The notes under the pieces were generated by a model. That model did not search any database and was not told the DNA's origin. It saw only the letters and a program-made list of their open reading frames with translations. Made by a program: the position numbers and the translations under genes. Below are positions 34,792-45,239 of a stretch of DNA of 64,000 nt, one piece after another. This DNA comes from Phyllobacterium sp. OV277 (GTDB taxonomy: Bacteria; Pseudomonadota; Alphaproteobacteria; Rhizobiales; Rhizobiaceae): assembly GCF_900104355.1 (NCBI RefSeq), contig NZ_FNIY01000004.1:1-64000 (forward strand). Reading direction: 5' to 3'. How positions within the stretch are numbered: position 1 is the first letter of the stretch; each line of letters starts with the position of its first letter.

Positions 34792-37098
34792 ATGACTGCC
34801 ACAACTGCCCGTATTGCGCGTATCATTGCCACCGAGATTAACGCCAGACCTGAACAGGCCAATGCTGCCATTGACCTACTGGATGGCGGCGCAACCGTTC
34901 CGTTCATTGCCCGCTACCGCAAGGAGGTGACCGGTGGGCTTGATGATACACAGTTGCGGCTTTTGGATGAGCGGCTGGTGTACCTGCGTGAACTCGATGC
35001 GCGACGCGATACGATCATCGAGTCGATCCGCAGTCAGGGTAAACTGACCGATGAGTTGGAAAACAAAATCCTGTCATCAGTCACCAAAGCTGAACTTGAA
35101 GACATCTATCTGCCCTACAAACCCAAGCGGCGAACACGGGCTGAAATTGCCCGCGAGCGTGGATTGGGCCCACTCGCCGAAACAGTTCTGTCTGACCGCC
35201 GCACAGTTCCATCCGAACTTGCTCAGACCTTTCTGACCGCAGATGTACCTGACGTAAAAACGGCTCTCGATGGCGCACGCGATATTCTGGTCGAGACGTT
35301 CTCGGAAAATGCCGATCTTGTCGGCCGTCTGCGCAACCATATGAAGGATAAGGCCGTTCTGCGGGCCAAGGTTGCCGATGGCAAACAGGAAGCGGGCGCA
35401 AAATTCTCCGACTATTTCAACCATTTCGAGCGTTGGGCAACGATCCCCGGCCACCGTGCACTCGCAATGTTGCGCGGGCGCAATGAAGATGTGCTGTCGC
35501 TCGACATTGAGGTCGATGCCGACGATACGTCGCCCGTCAAACCTGTTGAGCGCATGGTCGCCAGCGCTTATTCAATCTCCCCGAACGGAACAGCCGCCGA
35601 TAGCTGGTTGATGGAGGTTGTCCGCTGGGCCTGGCGTGCGCGACTGTCTCTCAACCTGTCCATCGATCTGATGACGCAGATGCGCGAAAAAGCCGAAGAA
35701 GAGGCCATTCACGTTTTCGCCCGCAACCTTAAGGATTTGCTTTTGGCAGCACCGGCGGGATCGCGCGCAACGATGGGACTTGATCCGGGCATTCGTACCG
35801 GCGTCAAAGTCGCTATTATCGATGGCACAGGCAAGGTACTCGACACCACAACGGTCTATCCCTTCCCGCCGCGCAATGATGTCCGCGGGACGCAAGCCGA
35901 ACTGGCCCGCCTGATTGTCAAACACAAGATTGAGCTGATCGCGATCGGCAACGGGACCGGCAGTCGCGAGACCGAGCGCCTTGTCGCTGATATGCTTGGC
36001 GATATGCCATCGCCAAAGCCGTTAAAGGTGATCGTTAGCGAAGCCGGTGCGTCGGTTTACTCGGCATCTGCAACAGCAGCTGCGGAATTCCCCGATCTTG
36101 ACGTTTCGCTTAGAGGCGCTGTTTCCATAGCCCGGCGCTTGCAGGACCCGCTGGCAGAACTGGTCAAGATCGAGCCTAAATCCATTGGCGTTGGCCAGTA
36201 CCAGCATGATGTTGACCAGTATCGCTTGGCCCGCTCACTCGACGGTGTTGTCGAAGATGCTGTGAATGCGGTGGGCGTTGATCTCAACACCGCCTCGGCA
36301 CCGCTACTCGCTCGCATTTCAGGCCTGGGCACCTCACTGGCCGAAGCGGTAATCGCTTACCGCAACGAGGTTGGTCCGTTCAAAACCCGGCGTGATCTTC
36401 TGAAAGTCGCCCGGCTAGGGCCGCGTGCCTTCGAACAATGCGCAGGATTCCTGCGTATTCCTGACGGCACAGAGCCGCTGGACGCATCAGCCGTCCATCC
36501 GGAAGCTTATGGCGTCGCCAAGAAGATCGTCAGTGCTTGTGGTCGCGATGTCCGCTCGCTGATGAATGACGGTTCTGCTTTGAAGGCGCTCGATCCACGC
36601 CTTTTCGTTGACGAGCGTTTCGGTCTACCAACGGTTCGCGACATCATTGCAGAGCTTGAAAAACCCGGTCGCGATCCTCGCCCGCAGTTCAAGACGGCAG
36701 CCTTTGCCGACGGCATCGACAATATCAAGGATCTGAAACCGGGAATGATGCTTGAAGGAACTGTCACCAACGTGGCGGCCTTCGGCGCCTTTGTCGATAT
36801 CGGCGTCCATCAGGACGGTCTGGTCCATCTCTCACAGCTGGCAGATCGTTTCGTCAAGGACGCGCACGAAGTCGTCAAGGCGGGGGATGTGGTGAAGGTT
36901 CGCGTCGTTGATATCGACGTAAAACGCAACCGCATCAGCCTGACCATGCGCAAGGATGGCGCCGCACCTGTGCCAAAAGAGCAAAAGGCTGACAATAACA
37001 GCTACAGACCAAAGCCAGCCGTACCGAACAAGCCGCAGACTTCATCACCGCAGGGCGCTTTTGGTGCCGCACTCGCGGATGCCTTGCGCAAGAAGTAA
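34792..37098 (+). CDS. tex: Tex-family RNA-binding transcription accessory protein
   Basis: 768-residue cytoplasmic protein with the full Tex layout: N-terminal helical region (ARIIATEINARPEQ...), YqgF-like RNase H fold around GLDPGIRTGVKVAIIDG, helix-hairpin-helix motifs (ISGLGTSLAEAVIAYRNEVG), and a C-terminal S1 RNA-binding domain (LKPGMMLEGTVTNVAAFGAF) with a basic tail. Length agrees with E. coli Tex. ATG 34792 is chosen by family N-terminus; 34774 and 34729 are alternatives. Single gene, convergent with the following MFS gene. Confidence 0.92.
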   Translation: MTATTARIARIIATEINARPEQANAAIDLLDGGATVPFIARYRKEVTGGLDDTQLRLLDERLVYLRELDARRDTIIESIRSQGKLTDELENKILSSVTKAELEDIYLPYKPKRRTRAEIARERGLGPLAETVLSDRRTVPSELAQTFLTADVPDVKTALDGARDILVETFSENADLVGRLRNHMKDKAVLRAKVADGKQEAGAKFSDYFNHFERWATIPGHRALAMLRGRNEDVLSLDIEVDADDTSPVKPVERMVASAYSISPNGTAADSWLMEVVRWAWRARLSLNLSIDLMTQMREKAEEEAIHVFARNLKDLLLAAPAGSRATMGLDPGIRTGVKVAIIDGTGKVLDTTTVYPFPPRNDVRGTQAELARLIVKHKIELIAIGNGTGSRETERLVADMLGDMPSPKPLKVIVSEAGASVYSASATAAAEFPDLDVSLRGAVSIARRLQDPLAELVKIEPKSIGVGQYQHDVDQYRLARSLDGVVEDAVNAVGVDLNTASAPLLARISGLGTSLAEAVIAYRNEVGPFKTRRDLLKVARLGPRAFEQCAGFLRIPDGTEPLDASAVHPEAYGVAKKIVSACGRDVRSLMNDGSALKALDPRLFVDERFGLPTVRDIIAELEKPGRDPRPQFKTAAFADGIDNIKDLKPGMMLEGTVTNVAAFGAFVDIGVHQDGLVHLSQLADRFVKDAHEVVKAGDVVKVRVVDIDVKRNRISLTMRKDGAAPVPKEQKADNNSYRPKPAVPNKPQTSSPQGAFGAALADALRKK

Positions 37099-37103
37099 CG
37101 GCT

Positions 37104-38729
37104 TTAATGCATATCCAGCGGCGTCTTGTGGGCAGCAATATCGTGCGGCAAAATTGTTTGCCGCTCGATCATGCGATGAACTTGGATTTCGCCACCGCGA
37201 TGTAGCTCACGAATGCGGTCACCAATCGCGGCATCGGCCTGTGTTCGCCGTTGATTATGGCGAACATATTCAATCCAAGTGGGCGTGTGATAACTTTCCG
37301 TCCAGATTTCCGGTTTTTCCAGATCGCGCATCAGCGCCCACTGCCCTGCTCCATCGCGAATTCGCACACGGCGACGGTCTGACATCAATGAGAGGAATTC
37401 GGGAATGTCTTCTTCGGCAATCACATAATCAATCATGATGACAATCGGACCGCTGCGTGGCTTCAGATCAAGTGCCAGAAGCGGCTCGCTGAACCGGTTG
37501 AGCGGATCAAGATTGAGCGATTTGAATTCAGGCAAGGCATAGCGAAATCCAATCACAGCCCCCACAAGCATCAAGGCACCGGACGCGATCAGTGCTCTGT
37601 CCGCTCCATATTGCTCCGCTGCCGCACCCCAGACCCAGCTTCCTACGGCGATACCTGCAAATGTCGTCGTCTGATAGAGCGACAGGGCGCGTCCCACTAC
37701 CCAGCGCGGCGTCGACAGTTGCACCGTTACATTGAACAGGGAAAGGGCGAGCACCCAGCACGCCCCCGCCAGCAACAGAGCGATATTGGTTGGCCAGACA
37801 GACGTGCTTATCGCTGTAATGACAGCACTCACGGCAAATCCTGCAAATGCAACACGCACAATGGCTTCACTTGAGAGAAATTCGCGCAAGCGTGCACTAA
37901 GCAAAGCACCGCCAATAGCGCCAATACCGAATGAGCCGAGCATGACGCCATACGTCAAAGGTCCGCCGTGAACGAGATCACGCGCGACAAGCGGCAACAG
38001 TGCCAGAATGGCGCTTGCTGAAAGACCGAACACAAAACCACGAATCACCACCTTGCCGATATTGGGGGACATCGCCACATAACGCAGACCCGCCGAGATG
38101 GCTCGTCCCAGCGATTCGCGCGGCAAGGGGCTAGGGTCAATCTTCGGCTGCCACCGCATCAATGCGTAGATAACTGCAAAATAGCTGATCGCATTCACCG
38201 CAAAGGTTGCAGCTGCACCGGCTATGGCAACGATAAGACCGCCGATGGCCGGACCGACGCTGCGCGTAATGTTGAACCCCATACTGTTCAGCGCTACGGC
38301 ATTGGGAAGGTCCTCGCGGGGGACCATATCACCGACGGAGGCTTGCCAGGATGGGTTGTTCAATGCCGTTCCGCAGCCCAGAAGAAATGTAAAGGCCAGC
38401 AGAAGCCATGGCGTAATAAGGCCGAGATAGGCAAATACCGTCAGCAGCGCTGAAACAATCAGCATGAACCATTGCGCCACGAGCATGACTTTGCGTCGAT
38501 CAAAATTGTCGGCAAGTGCACCGGATACAAGCGAAAAAATCATGATGGGCAGAGCAGTGGAAGCCTGAACGAGAGCCACCATATTTACCGAATCGGTAAT
38601 TGACGTCATCATCCAGGCAGCACCAACCGCCTGAATCAGCGATCCGAAGTTGGATACAAGACTCGCGATCCAGATGGTGCGGAATATGTCGTGCCTGAAC
38701 GGGGCCAGTGGTGATGATCGATCCGCCAC
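37104..38729 (-). CDS. MFS transporter (MFS_3 / enterobactin exporter-like)
   Basis: 541-residue transporter of the MFS_3 group with about twelve membrane segments in the first 420 residues and the loop motif DNFDRRKVM after helix 2. The C-terminal 120 residues are soluble and carry the small alpha/beta domain common to this group (MIDYVIAEEDIPEFLSLMSD onward), seen in other members of the family. Substrate unknown; relatives export siderophores or drugs. Ends 5 bp from the tex stop. Confidence 0.83.
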   Translation of the reverse strand: MADRSSPLAPFRHDIFRTIWIASLVSNFGSLIQAVGAAWMMTSITDSVNMVALVQASTALPIMIFSLVSGALADNFDRRKVMLVAQWFMLIVSALLTVFAYLGLITPWLLLAFTFLLGCGTALNNPSWQASVGDMVPREDLPNAVALNSMGFNITRSVGPAIGGLIVAIAGAAATFAVNAISYFAVIYALMRWQPKIDPSPLPRESLGRAISAGLRYVAMSPNIGKVVIRGFVFGLSASAILALLPLVARDLVHGGPLTYGVMLGSFGIGAIGGALLSARLREFLSSEAIVRVAFAGFAVSAVITAISTSVWPTNIALLLAGACWVLALSLFNVTVQLSTPRWVVGRALSLYQTTTFAGIAVGSWVWGAAAEQYGADRALIASGALMLVGAVIGFRYALPEFKSLNLDPLNRFSEPLLALDLKPRSGPIVIMIDYVIAEEDIPEFLSLMSDRRRVRIRDGAGQWALMRDLEKPEIWTESYHTPTWIEYVRHNQRRTQADAAIGDRIRELHRGGEIQVHRMIERQTILPHDIAAHKTPLDMH

Positions 38730-39011
38730 CGCGTCTACTTTCTCTTTGGCGTGAAGTGCAAATCACTGCTCTGAACATTTATAGGCTTGGCAGATCGGAT
38801 TGCCAGCGGTCAAATAGCTTTGAAACGCATTTTCGATAGCCTGGTAACAAATTCCGGCAATGATCGGTCATTTGCGCGCATTCAAATGATCGCTGGAAGA
38901 TAAAATGGGGTGCAGTGCAAAAACCGTCCGAACAGGGGTTTTCTTCCTGAATGAATTGGACTATATGACCCCCCACCGGCTTAATCAGCCACCGCATTTC
39001 AAAGCGGTTGT
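38730..39011. other. spacer between MFS gene and tRNA-Gln
   Basis: About 280 bp without a convincing gene. A 72-codon minus-strand frame at 38779-38997 has no ribosome binding site. The region should hold the MFS promoter (minus) and the tRNA promoter (plus), but I cannot place them. Confidence 0.35.
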
Positions 39012-39085
39012 TGGGGAATAGGTTAACGGTAGACCCACGGACTCTGACTCCGTTAGTCCTGGTTCGAATCCAGGTTCCCCAGCCA
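39012..39085 (+). tRNA. tRNA-Gln (anticodon CTG)
   Basis: Cloverleaf reads directly: acceptor TGGGGAA / TTCCCCA, D arm with GGT/ACC, anticodon stem ACGGA/TCCGT around loop CTCTGAC with anticodon CTG, T arm CCTGG/CCAGG around TTCGAAT, then G and an encoded CCA. Decodes CAG. No integrase or repeated 3' end is seen nearby, so it is not an occupied attachment site here. Confidence 0.97.
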
Positions 39086-39212
39086 CTTTTTCACATCAGC
39101 AAACCATCTCATTTAACGTCCTTAGTTTGATCGTTATTGACTTTCGACCTTGCGCGGCTGACACCTTACGAGAGTATTTCGTGGCACCAGCTTCAGTGGT
39201 TGTAACATTGCA

Positions 39213-40637
39213 ATGAGCAGTTTGAAATTCGGAACAAGTGGCCTGCGTGGTCTGGTAACGGAACTACCCGACGCGGTTTGCAAAGCTTATACTCTCGCAT
39301 TCCTCACACACATGCAGAAGGTCACCGGTGTTACATCGGACAGCACTTTGCTCATCGGTTACGATCTGCGTTCAAGCAGTCCGCGCATAGCCGCAGCTTG
39401 TATTTCCGCTGCGCAAGCTTTCGGCATGAAGGTGGAAAATTGCGGCCCTTTGCCAACACCGGCGCTGGCATTGAGGGCCCTTACCTTGAAGGTGCCAGCA
39501 ATTATGGTCACAGGCAGCCATATTCCTGCAGATCGAAATGGCTTGAAATTCTATCGACCGGATGGCGAAATCGACAAGATTGATGAAGCCGGTATTCTGG
39601 CGGTTCTTGATCTCGCCATGGAACATTCGATTGCGCCGGATGAACCGACAATGATCATGCCGGATGCCTTGCAAAATTATATCAATCGAAGCATTGCCGT
39701 GCTCAAGCCAAGGGCGCTGGCCGGAAAGAGGATTGGCGTTTATCAGCATAGCTCCGTTGCTGGCGATTTGATCGTCACTATTCTGCAGAGCTTGGGAGCT
39801 GATGCTATCGCACTCGGTCACTCCGACATATTCGTGCCTGTCGATACCGAAGCTCTTCGTCCAGAGGATGTCGCCTTCGCCGAAGATGCGTGCAAAAAGT
39901 ACAAGCTTGATGCGCTGGTTTCGACTGATGGCGATGCCGATCGGCCGCTTATCGCTGATGAGAATGGCGTTTTCATCCGCGGTGACAGTGTTGGCCTGTT
40001 GACCGCACATTTTCTCAACGCAGATGCCGTCGTTACACCGGTAACCTCGAATACCGCCATTGAACTCAGCGGTCTCTTTGCAAAAGTCTATCGGACGCGC
40101 GTCGGATCACCCTACGTGATAGAGGCCATGGAACAGGCCCGGGCGGACGGATTGAAGCGAATTGTTGGCTTTGAAGCCAATGGCGGAGTTCTGTTGGGCT
40201 CTCCCGTGACCACCGAAGGGGGAACATTGAGTGCATTGCCAACGCGCGACGCAATGCTTCCCATCTTGAGCGTTCTCGGGATGGCGGCCAGTGAAGACGT
40301 TGCGATATCCGCGCTGCTACAAGGCCTGCCGTCCCGCTTTACCCGCAGTGGTCGTCTGGAACATATCCCATCAACGGCTAGCGATCCGTTTCTGCAAGGT
40401 TTGCTTGATAGTGCGCGCCGCGATGCTTTCTTCGCGCAGGTTGGCACGATTAGAGCAAGCGACGCGATTGATGGCGTGCGTGTTGTGCTCTCGAGCGGCG
40501 AAGTGGTCCATTATCGCGCGTCGGGCAATGCACCGGAACTGCGCTGTTACGCAGAGGCATCCAACGACAGCCGCGCTGAAGAACTGCTTCAATGGGGATT
40601 GAAGCGAGCTCAAGATGTCTTGAGCTCGCCTTCTTGA
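39213..40637 (+). CDS. phosphomannomutase/phosphoglucomutase-type enzyme
   Basis: 474-residue alpha-D-phosphohexomutase with the phosphoserine loop TGSHIPADRNG (Ser102), metal loop DGDADRP (Asp239/241/243), sugar-binding EANGG and phosphate-binding RASGNAPELR near the C-terminus: all four active-site elements are present. The phosphoserine motif is SHIPADR instead of the common SHNP. It would supply hexose 1-phosphate (GDP-mannose or dTDP-rhamnose precursor) for surface polysaccharide; it converges with rfbD. Confidence 0.85.
   Translation: MSSLKFGTSGLRGLVTELPDAVCKAYTLAFLTHMQKVTGVTSDSTLLIGYDLRSSSPRIAAACISAAQAFGMKVENCGPLPTPALALRALTLKVPAIMVTGSHIPADRNGLKFYRPDGEIDKIDEAGILAVLDLAMEHSIAPDEPTMIMPDALQNYINRSIAVLKPRALAGKRIGVYQHSSVAGDLIVTILQSLGADAIALGHSDIFVPVDTEALRPEDVAFAEDACKKYKLDALVSTDGDADRPLIADENGVFIRGDSVGLLTAHFLNADAVVTPVTSNTAIELSGLFAKVYRTRVGSPYVIEAMEQARADGLKRIVGFEANGGVLLGSPVTTEGGTLSALPTRDAMLPILSVLGMAASEDVAISALLQGLPSRFTRSGRLEHIPSTASDPFLQGLLDSARRDAFFAQVGTIRASDAIDGVRVVLSSGEVVHYRASGNAPELRCYAEASNDSRAEELLQWGLKRAQDVLSSPS
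40604..40629. terminator. terminator palindrome inside the phosphohexomutase 3' end
   Basis: GCGAGCTCAAGA-TG-TCTTGAGCTCGC is a perfect 12-bp inverted repeat inside the last codons, followed on the plus strand by CTTCTTGATCTC. As it is symmetric, it can serve both this gene and the convergent rfbD 24 bp away. Confidence 0.6.
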
Positions 40638-40652
40638 TCTCTGCTTAAGGCA

Positions 40653-41540
40653 TTAGCTCAATTGCAGAAGTCTTTTGACCGTTGACTTGGTCGACTGTTC
40701 CCAAGCGGGCGCTTTCCAGCCAAACACCTCATGGAATTTTTCGGTGTTAAGACGTGAATTCAAGGGCCGCCGGGCTTTTGTAGGATATTCTGACGTCAGA
40801 ATATCCTTGACGTCAGCAAATGGTCCTTGCGCGTCTTGACTGGCCTGAAAAATCGCCCGCGCAAAATTGCTCCAGCTCGTGCTGCCTGTCCCGGCAAGAT
40901 GATATATGCCGAAAGCGTCAAATTGCGGATCGACATGTAGACGCTCAGCCACGCAAAGAATACCATCCGCAATATCAATCGCCGATGTCGGGTTACCCCA
41001 TTGATCCGATACTACTGACAGACTGTCACGGCTCCCAGCCAGATGCAGCATGGTTTTGACGAAGTTCTTGCCGAACGGACTATAGACCCATGCAGTGCGC
41101 AGGATCAGGTGCTTGCTGTTGGCTGCAGCGACCAATGCTTCACCCGCCAGTTTGGTTCGCCCATAGACGCCGTGCGGTCCGGTGGGGTCAGCTTCGGTAT
41201 AGGGCTTTTCACCTTCTCCAGCGAAGACATAATCCGTTGAAAGATGAATAACAGGAACGCCAGCCCGCGCGGCAGCCTCGGCTACCGCACCTGCGCCAAC
41301 TGCATTAATAGCATATGATAACTCAGGTTCATCCTCCGCCTGATCGACAGCCGTATAGGCAGCAGCTGAAACAACGAGATCAGGCTTTGCAGTCTTTATC
41401 GCATCGAAAATTGTATCCGGCTTTGCCAAATCAAAGTCTGGGCGTCCGAGCGTCAACAGTTCCACCGACGGATGAAGCACGGCGCGTTCGATCAAACTGC
41501 GGACAACCTGCCCTTCCCGTCCTGTTACAACAACTCTCAT
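40653..41540 (-). CDS. rfbD: dTDP-4-dehydrorhamnose reductase
   Basis: 295-residue extended SDR: nucleotide motif near TGREGQV (a variant of GxxGxxG), [12 protein letters not shown] typical of RmlD, catalytic Thr-Asp-Tyr STDYVFAG and YGRTKLAGE with the active-site Tyr and Lys. Last step of dTDP-L-rhamnose synthesis using NAD(P)H. Last gene in the order rfbA-rfbC-rfbB-rfbD; its start overlaps the rfbB stop by 4 bp. Confidence 0.93.
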   Translation of the reverse strand: MRVVVTGREGQVVRSLIERAVLHPSVELLTLGRPDFDLAKPDTIFDAIKTAKPDLVVSAAAYTAVDQAEDEPELSYAINAVGAGAVAEAAARAGVPVIHLSTDYVFAGEGEKPYTEADPTGPHGVYGRTKLAGEALVAAANSKHLILRTAWVYSPFGKNFVKTMLHLAGSRDSLSVVSDQWGNPTSAIDIADGILCVAERLHVDPQFDAFGIYHLAGTGSTSWSNFARAIFQASQDAQGPFADVKDILTSEYPTKARRPLNSRLNTEKFHEVFGWKAPAWEQSTKSTVKRLLQLS

Positions 41541-42613
41541 GCTGTTCCTTTTTTCAGGGATACCGAACCGAGCCGCTCCCCTGCATAACTTCCACTACGG
41601 ATCGGCTCCCACCACCACTTGTTGTCGAGATACCATTGCACCGTCCGCTCCAGACCAGTGTCAAACGTCTCTGCTGGCTTCCAGCCAAGTTCCCGTTCGA
41701 TCTTGGAGGCGTCGATGGCATAACGGCGATCATGGCCGGGTCGATCGGTAACGAAGGTGATGAGATCCCGGTAGCGTGCTCCGCCTTTGCGCGGGCGTTT
41801 GCTGTCAAGAATATCGCATATGGTTTCGACAACGCTGAGATTGGTGCGCTCGGCACGACCGCCAATATTATAGCTTTCGCCCGGCTTGCCTTTGGTTACA
41901 ACCAATTCCAATGCCCGAGCGTGATCCTCAACAAAAAGCCAGTCGCGAACATTTGCACCGGCCCCATAGACCGGCAACGGCTTCTCATCCAAAGCGTTGA
42001 GAATAACCAGCGGGATCAGCTTTTCGGGAAAATGGAATGGACCATAATTGTTCGAGCAATTCGATAGGACTACCGGCAGACCATAAGTCTCATGCCATGC
42101 ACGAACCAAATGATCCGAGGCCGCTTTTGACGCTGAGTAAGGGGATGAGGGAGCATAGGGCGTCTCTTCCGTGAAGATGCCGCTGTCGAAAGGCAGATCG
42201 CCAAACACTTCATCCGTAGAAATATGATGGAAGCGGAAATTGGATTTTGCCGGTTCCGGCAGGTCTCGCCAATATGTCAGCGCAGCATTAAGCATGCGGA
42301 ATGTTCCGACAATGTTTGTTTCAATGAAGGCTGCCGGACCGTCAATCGAGCGATCCACGTGACTCTCGGCGGCCAAATGCATAATCGCATCGATCTTCTC
42401 ATTGCGAAGAATATCCAGAATCGTGGTGTCATCACAAATGTCAGCCTCAACGAAGCTGTAATTCGGATAATTCTCGATCTGTCGAAGCGATGCGAGATTA
42501 CCCGCGTAAGTAAGCTTGTCGAGGTTGAAGACTTGGTTTTGGGGATTTGCCGCAAGCTGACGGCAAACCGCCGACCCGATAAAACCCGCACCACCCGTAA
42601 CTAGGATTTTCAT
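41537..42613 (-). CDS. rfbB: dTDP-glucose 4,6-dehydratase
   Basis: 358-residue RmlB: Rossmann motif [33 protein letters not shown], the active-site region STDEVFGDL, and [12 protein letters not shown] with Tyr and Lys. Converts dTDP-glucose to dTDP-4-keto-6-deoxyglucose. Overlaps rfbD and follows rfbC by 15 bp. Confidence 0.95.
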   Translation of the reverse strand: MKILVTGGAGFIGSAVCRQLAANPQNQVFNLDKLTYAGNLASLRQIENYPNYSFVEADICDDTTILDILRNEKIDAIMHLAAESHVDRSIDGPAAFIETNIVGTFRMLNAALTYWRDLPEPAKSNFRFHHISTDEVFGDLPFDSGIFTEETPYAPSSPYSASKAASDHLVRAWHETYGLPVVLSNCSNNYGPFHFPEKLIPLVILNALDEKPLPVYGAGANVRDWLFVEDHARALELVVTKGKPGESYNIGGRAERTNLSVVETICDILDSKRPRKGGARYRDLITFVTDRPGHDRRYAIDASKIERELGWKPAETFDTGLERTVQWYLDNKWWWEPIRSGSYAGERLGSVSLKKGTA

Positions 42614-42628
42614 GAAAAGAACTCTCTC

Positions 42629-43183
42629 TCAGGGGAAAACTTCGGTGCCGTCAAGCAAAGGTGCTTTCCGGTCCTTGTCAGAAAGCTGGAGCGTTGAAGC
42701 ATCCAGTGGCCACTCAATCCCGATAGAGGGGTCATCGAAGCGAATACCACGGTCATGTTGGGGCGAATAATAATCCGTAACCTTGTAAATAACCTCGGTA
42801 TTTTCCTCCAAAGTTACAAAGCCATGGGCAAAACCTTTTGGAACAAGAATCTGGTTCCACTTTGCCGCTGATACTTCTAGCGAAACCCACCTTCTGAACG
42901 TCGGAGAGCCCCGGCGAATATCGACGACCACATCAAGAATAGAGCCCTTGACGACGCGCACCAATTTATCCTGAGCACGCGGCGGCAACTGATAATGCAA
43001 TCCGCGCAAAACACCTTTGGCAGCCGAAAACGAATGATTATCCTGCACAAACTGCAGCTTAATCCCCGCCGCGGCAAAACTATCGGCATTGTAGGTTTCG
43101 GAGAAAAAGCCTCTGTCATCACCAAACTTGGGCGGCAATATCTCAAGTACGCCTTCAAGGGCGAGAGGTCTAACTTCAATCAT
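42629..43183 (-). CDS. rfbC: dTDP-4-dehydrorhamnose 3,5-epimerase
   Basis: 184-residue RmlC cupin enzyme with [30 protein letters not shown] (catalytic His in GLHYQ), the [17 protein letters not shown] strand and the KGFAHGF motif. Full family length. Its ATG overlaps the rfbA stop by 4 bp. Confidence 0.95.
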   Translation of the reverse strand: MIEVRPLALEGVLEILPPKFGDDRGFFSETYNADSFAAAGIKLQFVQDNHSFSAAKGVLRGLHYQLPPRAQDKLVRVVKGSILDVVVDIRRGSPTFRRWVSLEVSAAKWNQILVPKGFAHGFVTLEENTEVIYKVTDYYSPQHDRGIRFDDPSIGIEWPLDASTLQLSDKDRKAPLLDGTEVFP

Positions 43184-44061
43184 TCGTTCCCAATCTCCTC
43201 AGCACGCCGCCGCAAATAGGCTGCATATTCCGTCTTCCCCATCTTTGCTGCCCGTTCGAGCACCTGATCGGAGTTCAACCAACCCCATTCCAGACCGATC
43301 TCTTCCGGGCATGCGATCTTGATGCCTTGCCGATGTTCGATTGTCCGAACAAACGATGAAGCCTCATGCAAACTGTCGTGCGTACCAGTATCAAGCCAAG
43401 CATAGCCACGTCCGAGCTGCTGGACCTGCAAATCCCCGCGCTCAAGATAGACATTGTTGACGGTGGTGATTTCCAACTCGCCACGGGACGATGGTTCAAT
43501 GGACGCTGCAATGTCCACAACATCATTGCTGTAAAAATAGAGCCCCGTCACAGCCCAGTTGGATTTGGGTTTCGCCGGCTTTTCCTCGATGGATATTGCC
43601 TGACCTGTGACTTTATCGAATTCAACGACGCCATAACGTTGCGGATCGTCAACATGATAAGCAAAGACTGTCCCACCCGTCGTAATCGATGAAGCAAGCT
43701 GACACAATTTGGAAAGGCCATCGCCGAAATAGATGTTATCGCCCAGAATCATGGCGACACTATCTTGGCCGATAAATTCGCGCCCTATGATAAACGCTTC
43801 AGCCAAGCCGTTTGGCTGCGGTTGTTCAGCATAGGAAAAGTTGACGCCGAAATCCGAACCATCTCCAAGCAGTTTCTGAAAAAGCGGCAAATCGTGTGGT
43901 GTTGAGATGATCAGAATATCACGGATTCCCGCGAGCATGAGAACACTCAATGGGTAATAGATCATGGGTTTGTCATAGATGGGGAGAATTTGCTTCGACA
44001 CTGCGATCGTCAATGGGTAAAGACGTGTACCGCTTCCGCCAGCTAGTATAATTCCCTTCAT
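43180..44061 (-). CDS. rfbA: glucose-1-phosphate thymidylyltransferase
   Basis: 293-residue RmlA: nucleotidyltransferase signature [45 protein letters not shown] and [10 protein letters not shown]. First enzyme of dTDP-L-rhamnose synthesis and first gene of the operon; faces the glycosyltransferase genes across an AT-rich 260-bp region. Confidence 0.95.
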   Translation of the reverse strand: MKGIILAGGSGTRLYPLTIAVSKQILPIYDKPMIYYPLSVLMLAGIRDILIISTPHDLPLFQKLLGDGSDFGVNFSYAEQPQPNGLAEAFIIGREFIGQDSVAMILGDNIYFGDGLSKLCQLASSITTGGTVFAYHVDDPQRYGVVEFDKVTGQAISIEEKPAKPKSNWAVTGLYFYSNDVVDIAASIEPSSRGELEITTVNNVYLERGDLQVQQLGRGYAWLDTGTHDSLHEASSFVRTIEHRQGIKIACPEEIGLEWGWLNSDQVLERAAKMGKTEYAAYLRRRAEEIGNE

Positions 44062-44321
44062 TCGATCACTTCCTTATGTCAATGCTAAAGTCGAGTCGTG
44101 ACATGCGCCTGCAATAGCCGCCGGTAATTTCATTTAAAAATGGCGAAATGCGGTTCGCCTATCATTGTGGCAGACATTTGGCGAGAACAGAACCACGAGT
44201 CAACCGAGACGAAATGGAAAAATGGCAAGACTAAATGTCTATTCTCCAACAAGTTGATGATTTTACGACATAATTATCATCGATAACTATATACGCAATG
44301 CCAAGTAAAACGGATTTTTGA
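44062..44321. promoter_or_regulatory. AT-rich divergent region between rfbA and glycosyltransferase genes
   Basis: 260 bp without a gene, AT-rich near the glycosyltransferase start (several TATA-like stretches such as ATAACTATATACG at 44282). It must hold both promoters; I cannot fix -35/-10 pairs. Confidence 0.4.
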
Positions 44322-45239
44322 ATGCGAACTGAGTACCAATCTGAAGTCAGCGCGATTATCGTGACCTATAATCCGGATGTTGCAGCTCTTGCGAAACTTC
44401 TGAACGCGATAGGTCCCCAAGTTGCTGATGTCATTGTGGTGGACAATGGTTCGAAAACCGATTTGAATCAGTGGCTTGCAAATCAGCCCATCAAGGCAAA
44501 ACTCATACCTCTCGGCACCAATCGTGGCATTGCAAAAGCACAAAATGTCGGCATTGATCAGGCCCGAACAAGGGGTTCAAACTTCATTCTTCTGCTTGAT
44601 CAGGACAGTGTGCCAGCCCCGAACATGGTGGCCATATTATTATCGGCAGCGAAAGCCCAGATCGCCGAAGGTATCAAGCTTGGGTGCGTTGGTCCGCGGT
44701 ATGAGGATTCGCGCCAGAACAATCCTCCTCCTTTTGTAAAAATAGAGGGGCTCCGCCTTCAGCGTCAAACCTGTGCTTCGGCGAATTCAGTTGTGGACGT
44801 GGATTATCTCATTGCTTCGGGCTGTCTCATTCCCATGACAACCATTGACGATGTTGGTGATATGAAAGAGGAACTGTTCATCGACTATGTGGATATCGAG
44901 TGGGGTTTGCGCGCGCAACAGAAGGGCTACCGTTCTTTTGGCGTTTGTGCCGCGCAAATGCAGCACGACCTCGGTGACAATCCCGTCAAATTCCGTGGAC
45001 GATATATTCCTGTCCATAGTCCCTTGAGGCACTATTATCATTTCCGCAACGCTGTCTGGCTTTACCGGCAATCATGGCTACGGACCAACTGGAAAGTTGT
45101 CGATGCGGCACGTCTCGCACGAAAATTCGTTTTCTACAGCCTCTTTACCGCACCTCGGCTCGAACATGCCTGGATGATGACAACCGGCGTATTTCACGGC
45201 CTTATCGGGCGTATGGGAAAGAGGCCCGGCAATGGTTGA
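44322..45239 (+). CDS. family 2 glycosyltransferase, likely rhamnosyltransferase
   Basis: 305 residues with a GT-A fold: SAIIVTYNPD then VIVVDNGS, the metal-binding region LLDQDSVP, and acceptor-side DYVDIEWGLRAQQKGY (ED-type catalytic base region). This layout is that of rhamnosyltransferases of the RfbF/RgpB kind. Start ATG has only a weak purine run. Encoded opposite the dTDP-rhamnose genes, so dTDP-L-rhamnose is the likely donor. No signal peptide; acts at the inner face of the membrane. Confidence 0.82.
   Translation: MRTEYQSEVSAIIVTYNPDVAALAKLLNAIGPQVADVIVVDNGSKTDLNQWLANQPIKAKLIPLGTNRGIAKAQNVGIDQARTRGSNFILLLDQDSVPAPNMVAILLSAAKAQIAEGIKLGCVGPRYEDSRQNNPPPFVKIEGLRLQRQTCASANSVVDVDYLIASGCLIPMTTIDDVGDMKEELFIDYVDIEWGLRAQQKGYRSFGVCAAQMQHDLGDNPVKFRGRYIPVHSPLRHYYHFRNAVWLYRQSWLRTNWKVVDAARLARKFVFYSLFTAPRLEHAWMMTTGVFHGLIGRMGKRPGNG

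Noticed and set aside
38779-38997. 72-codon minus-strand frame before tRNA-Gln
   Set aside because: No ribosome binding site or recognisable motif; more likely spacer.
39012-39212. tRNA-Gln as an integration site
   Set aside because: No integrase, no repeated tRNA 3' end and no change in gene character on either side.
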